A stretch of DNA of 64,000 nt, from NCBI GenBank assembly GCA_945874225.1, contig CAMCFT010000020.1, positions 1 through 64,000 of the forward strand. The letters are read 5' to 3'. Shown here one piece after another: positions 54,564-62,227 of the stretch (within the stretch, counting starts at the first letter, position 1; each line of letters begins with the position of its first letter). The notes beneath the pieces were generated by a model that was not told where the DNA came from, ran no database searches, and was given only the letters and a program-made list of their open reading frames with translations. This stretch comes from Flavobacterium psychrophilum. GTDB lineage: Bacteria; Bacteroidota; Bacteroidia; Flavobacteriales; Flavobacteriaceae. A program made the translations under genes and the position numbers.

Positions 54564-54591
54564 AATCTGCAACCTGCAATCTGCAATCTGC
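54564..54591. repeat. Four tandem 7-bp units before the isoaspartyl peptidase start
   Basis: aatctgc, aacctgc, aatctgc, aatctgc in a row, ending 5 nt before the ATG at 54597. Related CAGT-rich sequence precedes it (54527-54560). Confidence 0.8.
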
Positions 54592-54596
54592 AAATT

Positions 54597-55439
54597 ATGA
54601 AACTAATTATCCACGGTGGTTTTTTCTCGGAATCATCTACTAATCAAGAGACAAAAGTAGCGAAGCAACAATCTTTAGAAAGAATTGTAAAAGATTCTTA
54701 TGAATTTTTAAAAACACATTCGGCTATAGAAACGGTAGTTTTTGCAGTTTCCCTTTTAGAGGACGATGAATTGTTTAATGCTGGCATTGGTTCCCAAATT
54801 CAAAGTGATGGAAAAATCAGAATGAGTGCGGCTTTGATGGATGGTTCTACCCAAAAAATGAGTGGAGTTATCAATATTGAAGAAGTGAAAAACCCCATTC
54901 AGGTAGCTGAAGTCTTATTGAATTATGATGACAGAGTTCTAGGTGGAAGTGGTGCAACCAACTTTGCCAGACAAAATGGTTTCGAAAAATTCTCAACAGA
55001 AATCCCACAACGCAGAGCCGAATATGAAGCAAAACTCAAGGCTTCAGGTACGGGAACTGTGGGTTGTGTAGCTTTGGACAAAAATGGAAAACTGGCAGTT
55101 GCCACATCAACAGGAGGGAAAGGTTTTGAAATTCCGGGAAGAATATCTGACTCGGCCACAGTTGCAGGAAATTATGCTAACGAATTTTGTGGTGTGAGTT
55201 TGACTGGCGTTGGTGAGGATATTGTGAGTAATGCTACTGCGGCTAAGATCGTAACCCGTGTTACCGATGGTTTTTCATTACAAGAGGCTTTTGCCAAAAC
55301 TTTTAATGAACTAAAGCCTTATGATGGTTTTGCAGGGGCCATTGCTATTGATGATAAAGGAAATGTATTTCATCAGGATTCACATCCGAGTATGGTTTTT
55401 GCGAGTTTTGATGGGGTAAATTTCGAGGTTTTTCAATAA
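54597..55439 (+). CDS. iaaA: Isoaspartyl peptidase/L-asparaginase
   Basis: An Ntn-hydrolase of 280 aa that hydrolyses beta-aspartyl dipeptides. The autocleavage site is in GTGTVGCVALD, making Thr154 the nucleophile of the beta subunit. NAGIGSQIQSDGKIRMSAAL and VLGGSGATNFA are typical of the alpha part, and STGGKGFEIPGRISDSATVA of the beta part. Next to cyanophycinase, its likely job is to split beta-Asp-Arg to aspartate and arginine, completing cyanophycin use. Plant-type asparaginase activity is also possible. Confidence 0.93.
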   Translation: MKLIIHGGFFSESSTNQETKVAKQQSLERIVKDSYEFLKTHSAIETVVFAVSLLEDDELFNAGIGSQIQSDGKIRMSAALMDGSTQKMSGVINIEEVKNPIQVAEVLLNYDDRVLGGSGATNFARQNGFEKFSTEIPQRRAEYEAKLKASGTGTVGCVALDKNGKLAVATSTGGKGFEIPGRISDSATVAGNYANEFCGVSLTGVGEDIVSNATAAKIVTRVTDGFSLQEAFAKTFNELKPYDGFAGAIAIDDKGNVFHQDSHPSMVFASFDGVNFEVFQ

Positions 55440-55586
55440 TTAATTACAATTAGAAAAATATGTTTTTTTAATTAAGTTCCCCTTTTATTTGTCAATATAA
55501 TTGTATCAGAAAGTTCTATATTTTATTTGTTTTGCTCAATTATTTTCCAAATTTATTCACGTTAAAAATTATTCCCATAAAAAATA

Positions 55587-55610
55587 AACCCTCATTTAGG
55601 GTTGTTTTTT
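55587..55610. terminator. Bidirectional terminator
   Basis: aaccct (55587-55592) pairs with agggtt (55598-55603); a T run follows on the plus side and an A run precedes it. It would end the minus-strand lipoprotein gene and perhaps the cyanophycinase operon. Confidence 0.7.
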
Positions 55611-55627
55611 AATAAATTTTGAAAACC

Positions 55628-55831
55628 TCATTTCATATCTCTAACTTTTTCGAGTTTGTGTTTTTTATCTTTAGAAGTTTTAATATTTCTCTTTATTATT
55701 TCATCATCATCAAATTTGTAATTTTGGATGTTGTTGTAAATTATTGTGGGTTGTTTTTTTTCTGTTTTAGGGTTACAGGAAAGTGTCAAGCAGCAAAGAA
55801 TTAGTAATTTAGTCAGGTTAAGTTTTTTCAT
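55628..55831 (-). CDS. Small predicted lipoprotein, unknown
   Basis: A 67-aa protein with a clear lipoprotein signal (KLLILCCLTLSC, lipobox LTLSC) followed by a short polar tail ending in a basic, helical stretch (TSKDKKHKLEKV). I do not recognise it. It is 6 nt after the 100-aa hypothetical on the same strand and probably co-transcribed. Confidence 0.6.
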   Translation of the reverse strand: MKKLNLTKLLILCCLTLSCNPKTEKKQPTIIYNNIQNYKFDDDEIIKRNIKTSKDKKHKLEKVRDMK

Positions 55832-55837
55832 TTATAT

Positions 55838-56140
55838 TTAGGGACAGCAGGTATGTATTAGTATCATTTGAATTTTTGACATTCGTTTCAGTTGCTTTTC
55901 AGTCAAATGAGCTTTGTTTTGGGCATTATTTAGTTGTGCACATAATGCTTCGGCTTTTACTTTCATATATGGATATTTTGATAGTGAAACTAGATTGCCT
56001 TTTAGCGATTTTTTATAATGTTTGATGTATTCCTTTAAATAGTTTTCATAATCATCAAGGCATTTGTCCCATTTATTTTTAGGTTTTTCTATGCAAATTT
56101 TTGTGTTTTTTGAAATAATTTCAACGTCTTTCTCCATCAT
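55838..56140 (-). CDS. Hypothetical protein, alpha-helical
   Basis: A 100-aa, lysine-rich, probably all-helical protein (CLDDYENYLKEYIKHYKKSL, LTEKQLKRMSKIQMILI) with four cysteines, two of them a CC pair near the C-terminus. No signal peptide or recognised domain. It lies between a two-helix membrane protein gene and the small lipoprotein gene, all minus strand. Confidence 0.55.
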   Translation of the reverse strand: MMEKDVEIISKNTKICIEKPKNKWDKCLDDYENYLKEYIKHYKKSLKGNLVSLSKYPYMKVKAEALCAQLNNAQNKAHLTEKQLKRMSKIQMILIHTCCP

Positions 56141-56215
56141 AACCTATTTTTTTTTAAGTGAATTGGATTTTATAATTGAACTACACCAAATTCAATTTTG
56201 TATTTTAATAGAATT

Positions 56216-56458
56216 TTAAAGTTTTTTGTACCTATTTTTTAAAGCCGATAATAAAAAAATAAGTTGTAATGCGATCATTAATGGAATAAATGGAATTTTC
56301 CAATCGATATTTAGCCAACATGCTTTTACTAAAAGCAGAATAACAGAAAAAATAATTCCAACAGAAATAATGATTGAACTTGGAGTTATTTTTTCTTTAT
56401 ACTGGTTAATTCCTAAATTATTCTCTTTGATTGCATTTGTTTTGGGGGTAGTTTCCAT
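56216..56458 (-). CDS. Hypothetical membrane protein with two helices
   Basis: An 80-aa protein: a polar N-terminus (METTPKTNAIKENNLGINQY) and two hydrophobic helices (about 28-48 and 54-73), then a basic end (KNRYKKL). The opposite strand is also open here, but this strand matches its neighbours and has a sound topology. Unknown function. Confidence 0.5.
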   Translation of the reverse strand: METTPKTNAIKENNLGINQYKEKITPSSIIISVGIIFSVILLLVKACWLNIDWKIPFIPLMIALQLIFLLSALKNRYKKL

Positions 56459-56562
56459 AGTATTGGTTTAAATATTTTCAAAATTAAACCCAATAAAAAT
56501 GTCATCCTTACGGGAATCCCTATAAAAGAAAATAAATTTTATAAAAATTAACGGGGATGAAA

Positions 56563-57231
56563 TTATACCAAACCTAAATCTTTTGCAATGGCTATGAGAT
56601 GCACGTTATTATTAGCCTTAAAGAATATCTTGAGTTTGTTAATTCGCTTCTCGATACTGCTGATACCATTAGGAATTATTCCAGAGTTTTTGAAATCTAA
56701 TGCAATTTCATCTAATATTAACCCATTGGATAATGATTTTAGAAGCGAGATATCATATGTCTCAATTTCGATTAGGGACTTATCTCTTAAGGTGTGAGAC
56801 AATTCATGAGAAAGGATTTTATATTTATTGTCAAAAACTCCTTGAATGGTTTTTTTGAGTTCCGGAATACTGTTCCTACCCTTTGCAACAAAAGCATTAA
56901 TGCCTAAATCATTAAAAAGTGATTTTATCCTGAAGGATTTGTCTTCAATAGAAAAAACTACTGTTTTGATGTCAGGTTGTACTTTTTTTACGGCTGCAAT
57001 CAATTCGTCGCCAGAGTTTAATATGTTTTCTCGATGATCAGTTTTGAAGGATAAATCGCTTATCAACAAATCATAAGGTAAATTGTCTTTGAGTGCTTTT
57101 TTTATTTTTAATAAAGCATCATCGCAATATTTGGCATGGTGAATTTCCGAAATGGAAAGTTCCTCAAGCGCTTTACCAACCGTGATGCTGATACTGTCAA
57201 AATCTTCGGCAACTAAAACTTTAGTAAACAT
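56563..57231 (-). CDS. Response regulator with LuxR-type DNA-binding domain
   Basis: A 222-aa NarL/FixJ-like regulator. The receiver domain has the acidic pocket VAEDFD, the phospho-acceptor Asp59 in LLISDLSF and Lys in FVAKGRN. The C-terminal helix-turn-helix (about 150-222) includes LKSLSNGLILDEIALDFKN and ends HLIAIAKDLGLV like GerE domains. It is 9 nt downstream of the sensor kinase gene and is its evident partner. Targets are unknown. Confidence 0.92.
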   Translation of the reverse strand: MFTKVLVAEDFDSISITVGKALEELSISEIHHAKYCDDALLKIKKALKDNLPYDLLISDLSFKTDHRENILNSGDELIAAVKKVQPDIKTVVFSIEDKSFRIKSLFNDLGINAFVAKGRNSIPELKKTIQGVFDNKYKILSHELSHTLRDKSLIEIETYDISLLKSLSNGLILDEIALDFKNSGIIPNGISSIEKRINKLKIFFKANNNVHLIAIAKDLGLV

Positions 57232-57240
57232 AATTGTTTG

Positions 57241-58965
57241 TTATATAGGAATGGTGAAACTTGTTTTGAATCCTTTTCCAGGTTTAGTGTCAAAAGTAAT
57301 GTTTCCGTTTATAGCCAGAATACGGTTTTCCGCATTTTGCAGCCCATTTCTTGAATTTATTTTTTCAAAATCCGCTCCAAGCCCGTTATCACTGTATTTT
57401 ATTTGTAATTTATTTTCATTTTTTTTGAAAGAGATTACGGATAAACTGCATTGACTGTGTTTTTTCATATTGACCAAGAGTTCTTGCAACACTCTATAAA
57501 CAATGATTTTTTTATTGGTTTCCAAAGCGTTCCAATTAACTATCTCCAATCCGTTAACCAAGACATTGGTAGCTTCAGTACTGAAACCTGCCATCATTTC
57601 TTTTAGACTTGAAACAAAGTTTAATCCCGTGTCAATGGTACTGTTTTCTTTTGAAATATTCCGGGTTCTGGAATAAATGGTATCCAAATTATTGAGTAAA
57701 ATTTCTTTGTTTTGACTCGAAGATAAATCCTGTGTTTCTGCAAAAGCCATGGTGTGATAGACATCGTTTGCCAGTTCATCGTGTAATTTTTTGGAAATTC
57801 GGGTTTCGGTGTTGTAAGTGGTTTGGATTTTTTCTCTTTTGTTTATTTCTTTTAAATAATAATATAGTAAAACAGATGATAAAGTGCCAGTAAGTATCAG
57901 AAAATACAAGAGCAGGTTTCTGTTTTTTTGTTCTTCCAATCGAAGTACAGTTTGTGCTTTTTGGGTTTTTAGAATCAGGTTCTCCTCCTTTTCTTTCTTG
58001 GAATCGTATTTTATTTTGGCAAATTGATTTCGGGCATTTTGCCTGACTTTAGTGATGCTGTCGTTGAGTAGGATGTATTTTTCTGAATAGGTTTTCGATT
58101 GATTTCCCGTGCTGGTTTGGATTAATAATGCTAATGATTCCTGCCTATCGATGACATTATTTGTTATAGTAGCCGTTTCATAAGCCAATTGAGCATAATC
58201 AGAGGCTAATTTTGGATTGGTTTTTAGATAATATTTAGTAAGATTAAGATAACTTACCTTTATTCCCCAGTCACCCTTTAATCGTTTATTTATTTTTAAG
58301 GCTTGATTCAAATAGTCTATTCCTTTGGGATTACCCACTTTGAAGTAAGAATAACCTAGATTATTAAGTACTTTAGAAAAAAAAGCTAAATCATTTATAA
58401 CTTCTTTATTCAAAGTCAAAGGAAGGAGGATTTGTATGGCTCGATGGTAATCATTCTTGCTCATATATACAGTAGCAATATTGTGTTTAAGCTTTAATTT
58501 TCGAATTTCATCGATTTTTAAATGTAACGCCTTATCATAATAATGTATAGCATTGTCATAATCATAGAGTTTTTCATAAACTACCCCAAGTAAATTATAA
58601 ATGGAACATTCGTAAGATGGATGAATCGTTTTATTTAAAAAGGGGAGAGCCTCAATGGCAGTAGTCTCACTACCGGTATTATCTCCTTGGTTTATTTGAA
58701 TTTCGGACATTCTTGCCAAAGAATAGATGATTCTGGTGTTGTCTGTTTTTATATTACAGAGGGTTTTTGCCTTGTTATGATAATAGTAGGCACTATCATA
58801 TTTCTCATTTTCAAAATGTTTGTCACCAAGATCAATGAGACGATCAATTTCTATTAGATTACTCTTTTTTTCTAGCTTATTTTTTGATTTTTTTTCGCAG
58901 GATTGCAGAACAAAAAATACAGCTAATAAAACTAAAATCGGGAAATGGACTTTTTTGAGTATCAT
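57241..58965 (-). CDS. TPR sensor histidine kinase (HPK7-like)
   Basis: A 574-aa kinase. An N-terminal lipoprotein-type signal (FFVLQSC, Cys23) leads to tetratricopeptide repeats (about 40-300: LLGVVYEKLYDYDNAIHYYD, LNNLGYSYFKVG), a coiled coil (about 305-348), a membrane helix (350-371) and the kinase core. The phospho-acceptor is His395 in KKLHDELANDVYHT, the NarX/DesK style, with ATPase motifs VLQELLVNMKKHS, YSDNGLGADF and NGLQNAENRI. The TPR region would face the periplasm and sense a protein or peptide. It is followed by its response regulator and preceded by a small lipoprotein gene. Confidence 0.92.
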   Translation of the reverse strand: MILKKVHFPILVLLAVFFVLQSCEKKSKNKLEKKSNLIEIDRLIDLGDKHFENEKYDSAYYYHNKAKTLCNIKTDNTRIIYSLARMSEIQINQGDNTGSETTAIEALPFLNKTIHPSYECSIYNLLGVVYEKLYDYDNAIHYYDKALHLKIDEIRKLKLKHNIATVYMSKNDYHRAIQILLPLTLNKEVINDLAFFSKVLNNLGYSYFKVGNPKGIDYLNQALKINKRLKGDWGIKVSYLNLTKYYLKTNPKLASDYAQLAYETATITNNVIDRQESLALLIQTSTGNQSKTYSEKYILLNDSITKVRQNARNQFAKIKYDSKKEKEENLILKTQKAQTVLRLEEQKNRNLLLYFLILTGTLSSVLLYYYLKEINKREKIQTTYNTETRISKKLHDELANDVYHTMAFAETQDLSSSQNKEILLNNLDTIYSRTRNISKENSTIDTGLNFVSSLKEMMAGFSTEATNVLVNGLEIVNWNALETNKKIIVYRVLQELLVNMKKHSQCSLSVISFKKNENKLQIKYSDNGLGADFEKINSRNGLQNAENRILAINGNITFDTKPGKGFKTSFTIPI

Positions 58966-59023
58966 TTCCCGAAATTACAGTAATTTATTATATAAAAATA
59001 AATCTATTTAGATAATTTATTTA

Positions 59024-59185
59024 TTAAGGTTTAATAGGCGGGATGATAACTGGATCGCTCTGGTCATTCGCTACCACTTTCACTGTATTATTTTCGCTCG
59101 GGTTTGTTGCTGCGGTATCATCGGTGCAGGAAAACATAAAAATGCTGGCGATGACATACATCGATACTAAAAATATTCTTTTCAT
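59024..59185 (-). CDS. 53-aa predicted lipoprotein upstream of the sensor kinase
   Basis: A short gene of 53 codons. The product starts MKRIFLVSMYVIASIFMFSC, a lipoprotein signal with the lipobox cysteine at position 20, followed by a 33-residue polar tail (TDDTAATNPSENN) ending DPVIIPPIKP. It is 58 nt upstream of the sensor kinase on the same strand. Similar proline-ended mini-lipoproteins next to TPR histidine kinases are familiar to me from Flavobacterium, but that is recollection, not a search. It could be a ligand or modulator for the kinase TPR domain. Confidence 0.65.
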   Translation of the reverse strand: MKRIFLVSMYVIASIFMFSCTDDTAATNPSENNTVKVVANDQSDPVIIPPIKP

Positions 59186-59519
59186 TTTTTTGAAATTAAA
59201 AATTTGACATAGTTTGGGCTGTCCGATATTGAAATCGAATCCTTGCCTGAGCTTAAAGCCATTAAAAAAAGACTGCTCTTTTGCTTTTTTGGGAAGTGAA
59301 ATGTGCTGAAACAGAATAACAGGATTTATACTTCCCGGATAAACTTGCGCTTCTGTTTAGCAACACTTTGTTAGAACTAGTTTCGTACATTTGCCTTGAT
59401 TACAGGTCAAGACAAGAACTAATTCTGGAGCAAAGGAATAAGGTTTTTGAATGACTATTGGCAATGGATTCCAATCATTCCGATAATTCCAAACAATTCC
59501 AATCAATACCTATAAGTCT
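59186..59519. other. Intergenic region with promoter and repeated leader
   Basis: Holds the divergent promoters of the kinase module and of the 290-aa gene. A TAnnTTTG element is at 59386-59393. The plus-strand leader has short repeats of the type attccaa/attccga (about 59468-59507). A weak 7-bp inverted pair (gggaagt at about 59290 and acttccc at about 59330) is also present. No gene seen. Confidence 0.5.
59386..59393 (+). promoter_or_regulatory. Predicted promoter of the 290-aa gene
   Basis: TACATTTG exactly matches TAnnTTTG; a TTTG at 59367-59370 is 15 nt upstream. The predicted leader is about 120 nt. Confidence 0.55.
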
Positions 59520-60392
59520 ATGAATAAGAATACTATTGGTGAGTATATACAGGCTTTAAAGGCCAAATATGAAGAAGCAAAATCTGCTGATTTTTCTAGT
59601 TTTTTGTTGAACCCTTCTCCTGCCGAATTGAAGATTTTGTGTTTGCTTTTATTTGATAATGGGATCAGTAAACAAGACCAAGAAATAGTTGATATTTTTT
59701 TTGACCTAAATGATGAGTCAGGTAAGCGGAAACAGATGGAATATTTTGATGTCGATAAATTAAAACCGATAGGTAATTTTTTGAAAGGAAAAACGGAAAC
59801 AACAAGAGTTGTCAATTTGGATTTGATTGCCTTTTTGGTAGATTTTAATCCAAGACCTTACAGGAAGTTTATGTCTGGAAAAGAGATGGTGAAGTTGACA
59901 GCTGATTTTAGTATAAATGAAAGTTCAAGAAAAGATAAAAAGAGAGAGGTAGCAATTGAAAAAAGTGGAGGGATTTTAGAGGAATTTAAAATGAGTGTTA
60001 TTTCGAAACGGATGGTTTTAGTAGTTTTGGCATTGTTAGTTTGTAGTTCGGTAAGTTATGGTGTCAAAAACATTTTTTTTCCGAATAAGAATTGTATGGT
60101 TTGGGTCAAAAATCATTATGAAGCAGTGGAATGCGATAAAGGTAATGATGCCCTCCAAGTTTACCCTTTCAATCAAGAGTTATTGGACAATTTCAAAAAA
60201 ATATCCGTTTGTGATACAACCACTTTCTTCAAAAATGAGGATACGGACAATCCTGTAGTTTGGTATGGAAAGGCTCCAGATAAAAAAGGATATGAATATT
60301 TTAATCAACCAGGACTGCATCCCGAAACAAGAAAAACATTGAAGCCAATATCGAAATATATTATTGGGAAATATATTCTCAAAGAGGAGTAG
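59520..60392 (+). CDS. Hypothetical protein with a central membrane helix
   Basis: A 290-aa protein. The N-terminal 160 residues are soluble and helical (IGEYIQALKAKYEEAKSADF, PSPAELKILCLLLFDNGISK), followed by one membrane helix (164-182) and a C-terminal domain of about 105 residues with MVWVKNHYEAVECDKGND, VVWYGKAPDKKGYEYFNQPG and LHPETRKTLKPISKYIIGKY. I have the impression of the C-terminal pattern in other Bacteroidetes hypotheticals, some fused to DNA-binding-like N-termini. No function assigned. Confidence 0.7.
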   Translation: MNKNTIGEYIQALKAKYEEAKSADFSSFLLNPSPAELKILCLLLFDNGISKQDQEIVDIFFDLNDESGKRKQMEYFDVDKLKPIGNFLKGKTETTRVVNLDLIAFLVDFNPRPYRKFMSGKEMVKLTADFSINESSRKDKKREVAIEKSGGILEEFKMSVISKRMVLVVLALLVCSSVSYGVKNIFFPNKNCMVWVKNHYEAVECDKGNDALQVYPFNQELLDNFKKISVCDTTTFFKNEDTDNPVVWYGKAPDKKGYEYFNQPGLHPETRKTLKPISKYIIGKYILKEE

Positions 60393-60426
60393 TTGTTAGA
60401 ACCTTGAGATAAAACTATTTTTTACT

Positions 60427-61242
60427 TTAGTTATAGAAATTTATATCAAATCTACAATCTACCGTGACTCCACTCGAAACCGCTGCTTTCCAGTTTGCAT
60501 TTTCAATAAACTTCCTAAGCTGGTTGTCAATATAATTTTGGAATTTTTGATTTTCAGAATTCTTAAATTCAATTTTTATGTTAAGGTCTGCAATTTTAGA
60601 GTCTCTCTTGATAATGAAGTTTGTTTTGGCAAGAAAATCTCTTTTATCTGAACTTAGAATAAAATCATTTGGGAGCTTAAAGTTTTCAAAAAAATCTTGT
60701 TGAATTTGAATCTTTTGATCGAGAAACTCTTTAGCTTTTGGGTATATGATGTAATAGTCATCTACTTCATCAGGGTAGGCAAAAACTTCGTTTAACTTAC
60801 TTGTTACATATAAACTGTCAGCTGTTTTTTGAATTTTTTTTATAAAAGAACTTCCATATTTTAAATTTAATAATTCATTGGAAGCTTTGTAATAACAATT
60901 TGTTTTTACTTGATATAGTTCTCCATTGTTTTCGTGCCAAACATATTGCATCTCTACCTCTGGAGACACAACAAAATCAATCCCTCTTTTTTTGAGTAAT
61001 TCGATTAAAAACGGACGGTGTCTATTAGCATCTATATCGAGATAACCCTCGGGTTGAATATAATAAAAGGTCTCTTTGGATTTAAAATCAATTTTAGCTC
61101 TTTCAATTTCAGAAAAGCAACTTAAATCTCGTCTATCAATTTTTCCAATTATTGTATTTACGGCATTTTTTTCTGATTCAATCTCTTGCGCTTTGATGGC
61201 AAAAGTAAATAGTATTAATAAAATGGTTAAAGACTTTTTCAT
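60427..61242 (-). CDS. Secreted hypothetical protein
   Basis: A 271-aa protein with a signal peptide (SLTILLILFTFAIKAQ). The rest shows no domain I recognise; features include DANRHRPFLIELLKKRGIDF and WKAAVSSGVTVDCRFDINFY at the C-terminus. The final stretch resembles the TonB-C-like or repeat ends of periplasmic proteins only loosely. It is convergent with the 290-aa gene and is not obviously linked to either side. Confidence 0.6.
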   Translation of the reverse strand: MKKSLTILLILFTFAIKAQEIESEKNAVNTIIGKIDRRDLSCFSEIERAKIDFKSKETFYYIQPEGYLDIDANRHRPFLIELLKKRGIDFVVSPEVEMQYVWHENNGELYQVKTNCYYKASNELLNLKYGSSFIKKIQKTADSLYVTSKLNEVFAYPDEVDDYYIIYPKAKEFLDQKIQIQQDFFENFKLPNDFILSSDKRDFLAKTNFIIKRDSKIADLNIKIEFKNSENQKFQNYIDNQLRKFIENANWKAAVSSGVTVDCRFDINFYN

Positions 61243-61326
61243 ACCATAAAGTTATTCTTTTTTTACCTAATTAATTTTTTATTGGAACAGAAGTTTTTAC
61301 TCCTTATATGTTTTATTCCAGCTTTG

Positions 61327-61360
61327 GCTCCCTCTCCTTTGGAGAGGGCTGGGGTGAGGA
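61327..61360. repeat. Dispersed GC-rich repeat, family 2, copy 2
   Basis: ggctccctctcctttggaga (61327-61346) continues gggctggggtgagg. It lies between the secreted hypothetical gene and the rplT terminator. Confidence 0.75.
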
Positions 61361-61368
61361 AACAAAAA

Positions 61369-61392
61369 AACCCAATCTTTCGAATGGGTTTC
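61369..61392 (-). terminator. Terminator downstream of rplT
   Basis: Read on the minus strand, aaaccca (61392-61386) pairs with tgggttt (61375-61369), followed by a long T run (the A run at 61361-61371). It would end the thrS-infC-rpmI-rplT transcript. Confidence 0.85.
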
Positions 61393-61431
61393 TATATAAG
61401 TAAGTAATCTTAAATTGAGTTGATAAAACGT

Positions 61432-61776
61432 TTATTTTACTTTATTAAGTATTGCTTTGAAAGCTACTGGGTGATTCATCGCTAAATCGGCAAGAACTTT
61501 ACGGTTCAATTCGATGTTATTAGCTTTGCATTTCCCGATGAATTGTGAGTAAGACATTCCTTCTAATCTGGCTCCAGCGTTGATACGTTGAATCCACAAA
61601 GCGCGGAAATTTCTTTTGTTCACTTTTCTGTCACGGTAAGCATAGCACATTGCTTTCTCAACCGCATTCTTTGCAACTGTCCAAACGTTTTTACGACGAC
61701 CAAAGAAACCTTTGGCTTGCTTCATTATCTTTTTTCTTCTTGCTCTTTTAGCAACTGAATTTACTGATCTTGGCAT
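61432..61776 (-). CDS. rplT: 50S ribosomal protein L20
   Basis: The 114-aa protein needed for early large-subunit assembly. [40 protein letters not shown] and [19 protein letters not shown] are diagnostic. It is the last gene of the thrS-infC-rpmI-rplT run. In E. coli L20 represses this operon by binding its mRNA; whether this happens here is not visible. Confidence 0.98.
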   Translation of the reverse strand: MPRSVNSVAKRARRKKIMKQAKGFFGRRKNVWTVAKNAVEKAMCYAYRDRKVNKRNFRALWIQRINAGARLEGMSYSQFIGKCKANNIELNRKVLADLAMNHPVAFKAILNKVK

Positions 61777-61889
61777 AATTTTTCTGTTTTTTTGTAGCAG
61801 GCGTCCCGAATTTAATCAAGGGAACTTAAGGCCATACTCCAAGGTTATTTTAAATTGTTTTAACCTAAAGAACTATTTTTCCTCTTCTT

Positions 61890-61920
61890 CCTCTCCTTTA
61901 AGGGAGGGCTAGGGTGGGGT
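61890..61920. repeat. Dispersed GC-rich repeat, family 2, copy 3
   Basis: cctctcctttaagggagggc (61890-61909) continues tagggtggggt. It lies directly after the rpmI stop, inside the ribosomal protein operon (rpmI-rplT spacer of 144 nt). Confidence 0.75.
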
Positions 61921-62118
61921 TTATAGAATTCTTAATTGTTGTTTGATGCTTTTCATATCTGTTTTGTGAACTAGCGCTGAGTGTGTCAAAGCTAATTTAC
62001 GTTTTTTAGATTTTTTGGTCAAGATGTGACTCTTGAAAGCATGTTTTCTTTTAATCTTTCCAGAACCAGTAACTTTAAAACGTTTCTTGGCGCTAGATTT
62101 GGTTTTCATTTTAGGCAT
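61921..62118 (-). CDS. rpmI: 50S ribosomal protein L35
   Basis: A 65-aa highly basic protein: [20 protein letters not shown] and [10 protein letters not shown] are typical of bL35. It sits between infC (109 nt upstream) and rplT in the standard order. A GC-rich repeat copy abuts its stop codon. Confidence 0.97.
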   Translation of the reverse strand: MPKMKTKSSAKKRFKVTGSGKIKRKHAFKSHILTKKSKKRKLALTHSALVHKTDMKSIKQQLRIL

Positions 62119-62227
62119 TTTTTCCTAGTGTTTTAATTTATTCTTACTTACTTATCGTCTTGTCTTAAAGCCAAAAGTCATAAAGTCTAACGTTAAGACT
62201 TTAGGACATTACGGCTTTACGACGTAT

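Noticed and set aside
54564..54591. CRISPR-like array
   Set aside because: Units are only 7 bp with no spacers. No cas genes or repeat-spacer pattern exist anywhere in the window.
56226..56471. 81-codon plus-strand ORF opposite the 80-aa membrane protein
   Set aside because: It mirrors the hydrophobic segments of the minus-strand gene, and the minus-strand neighbours make the minus reading more likely.
59451..59486. 11-codon leader peptide before the 290-aa gene (MTIGNGFQSFR)
   Set aside because: A short ORF is present, but nothing such as codon runs or attenuator hairpins supports translation or regulation.
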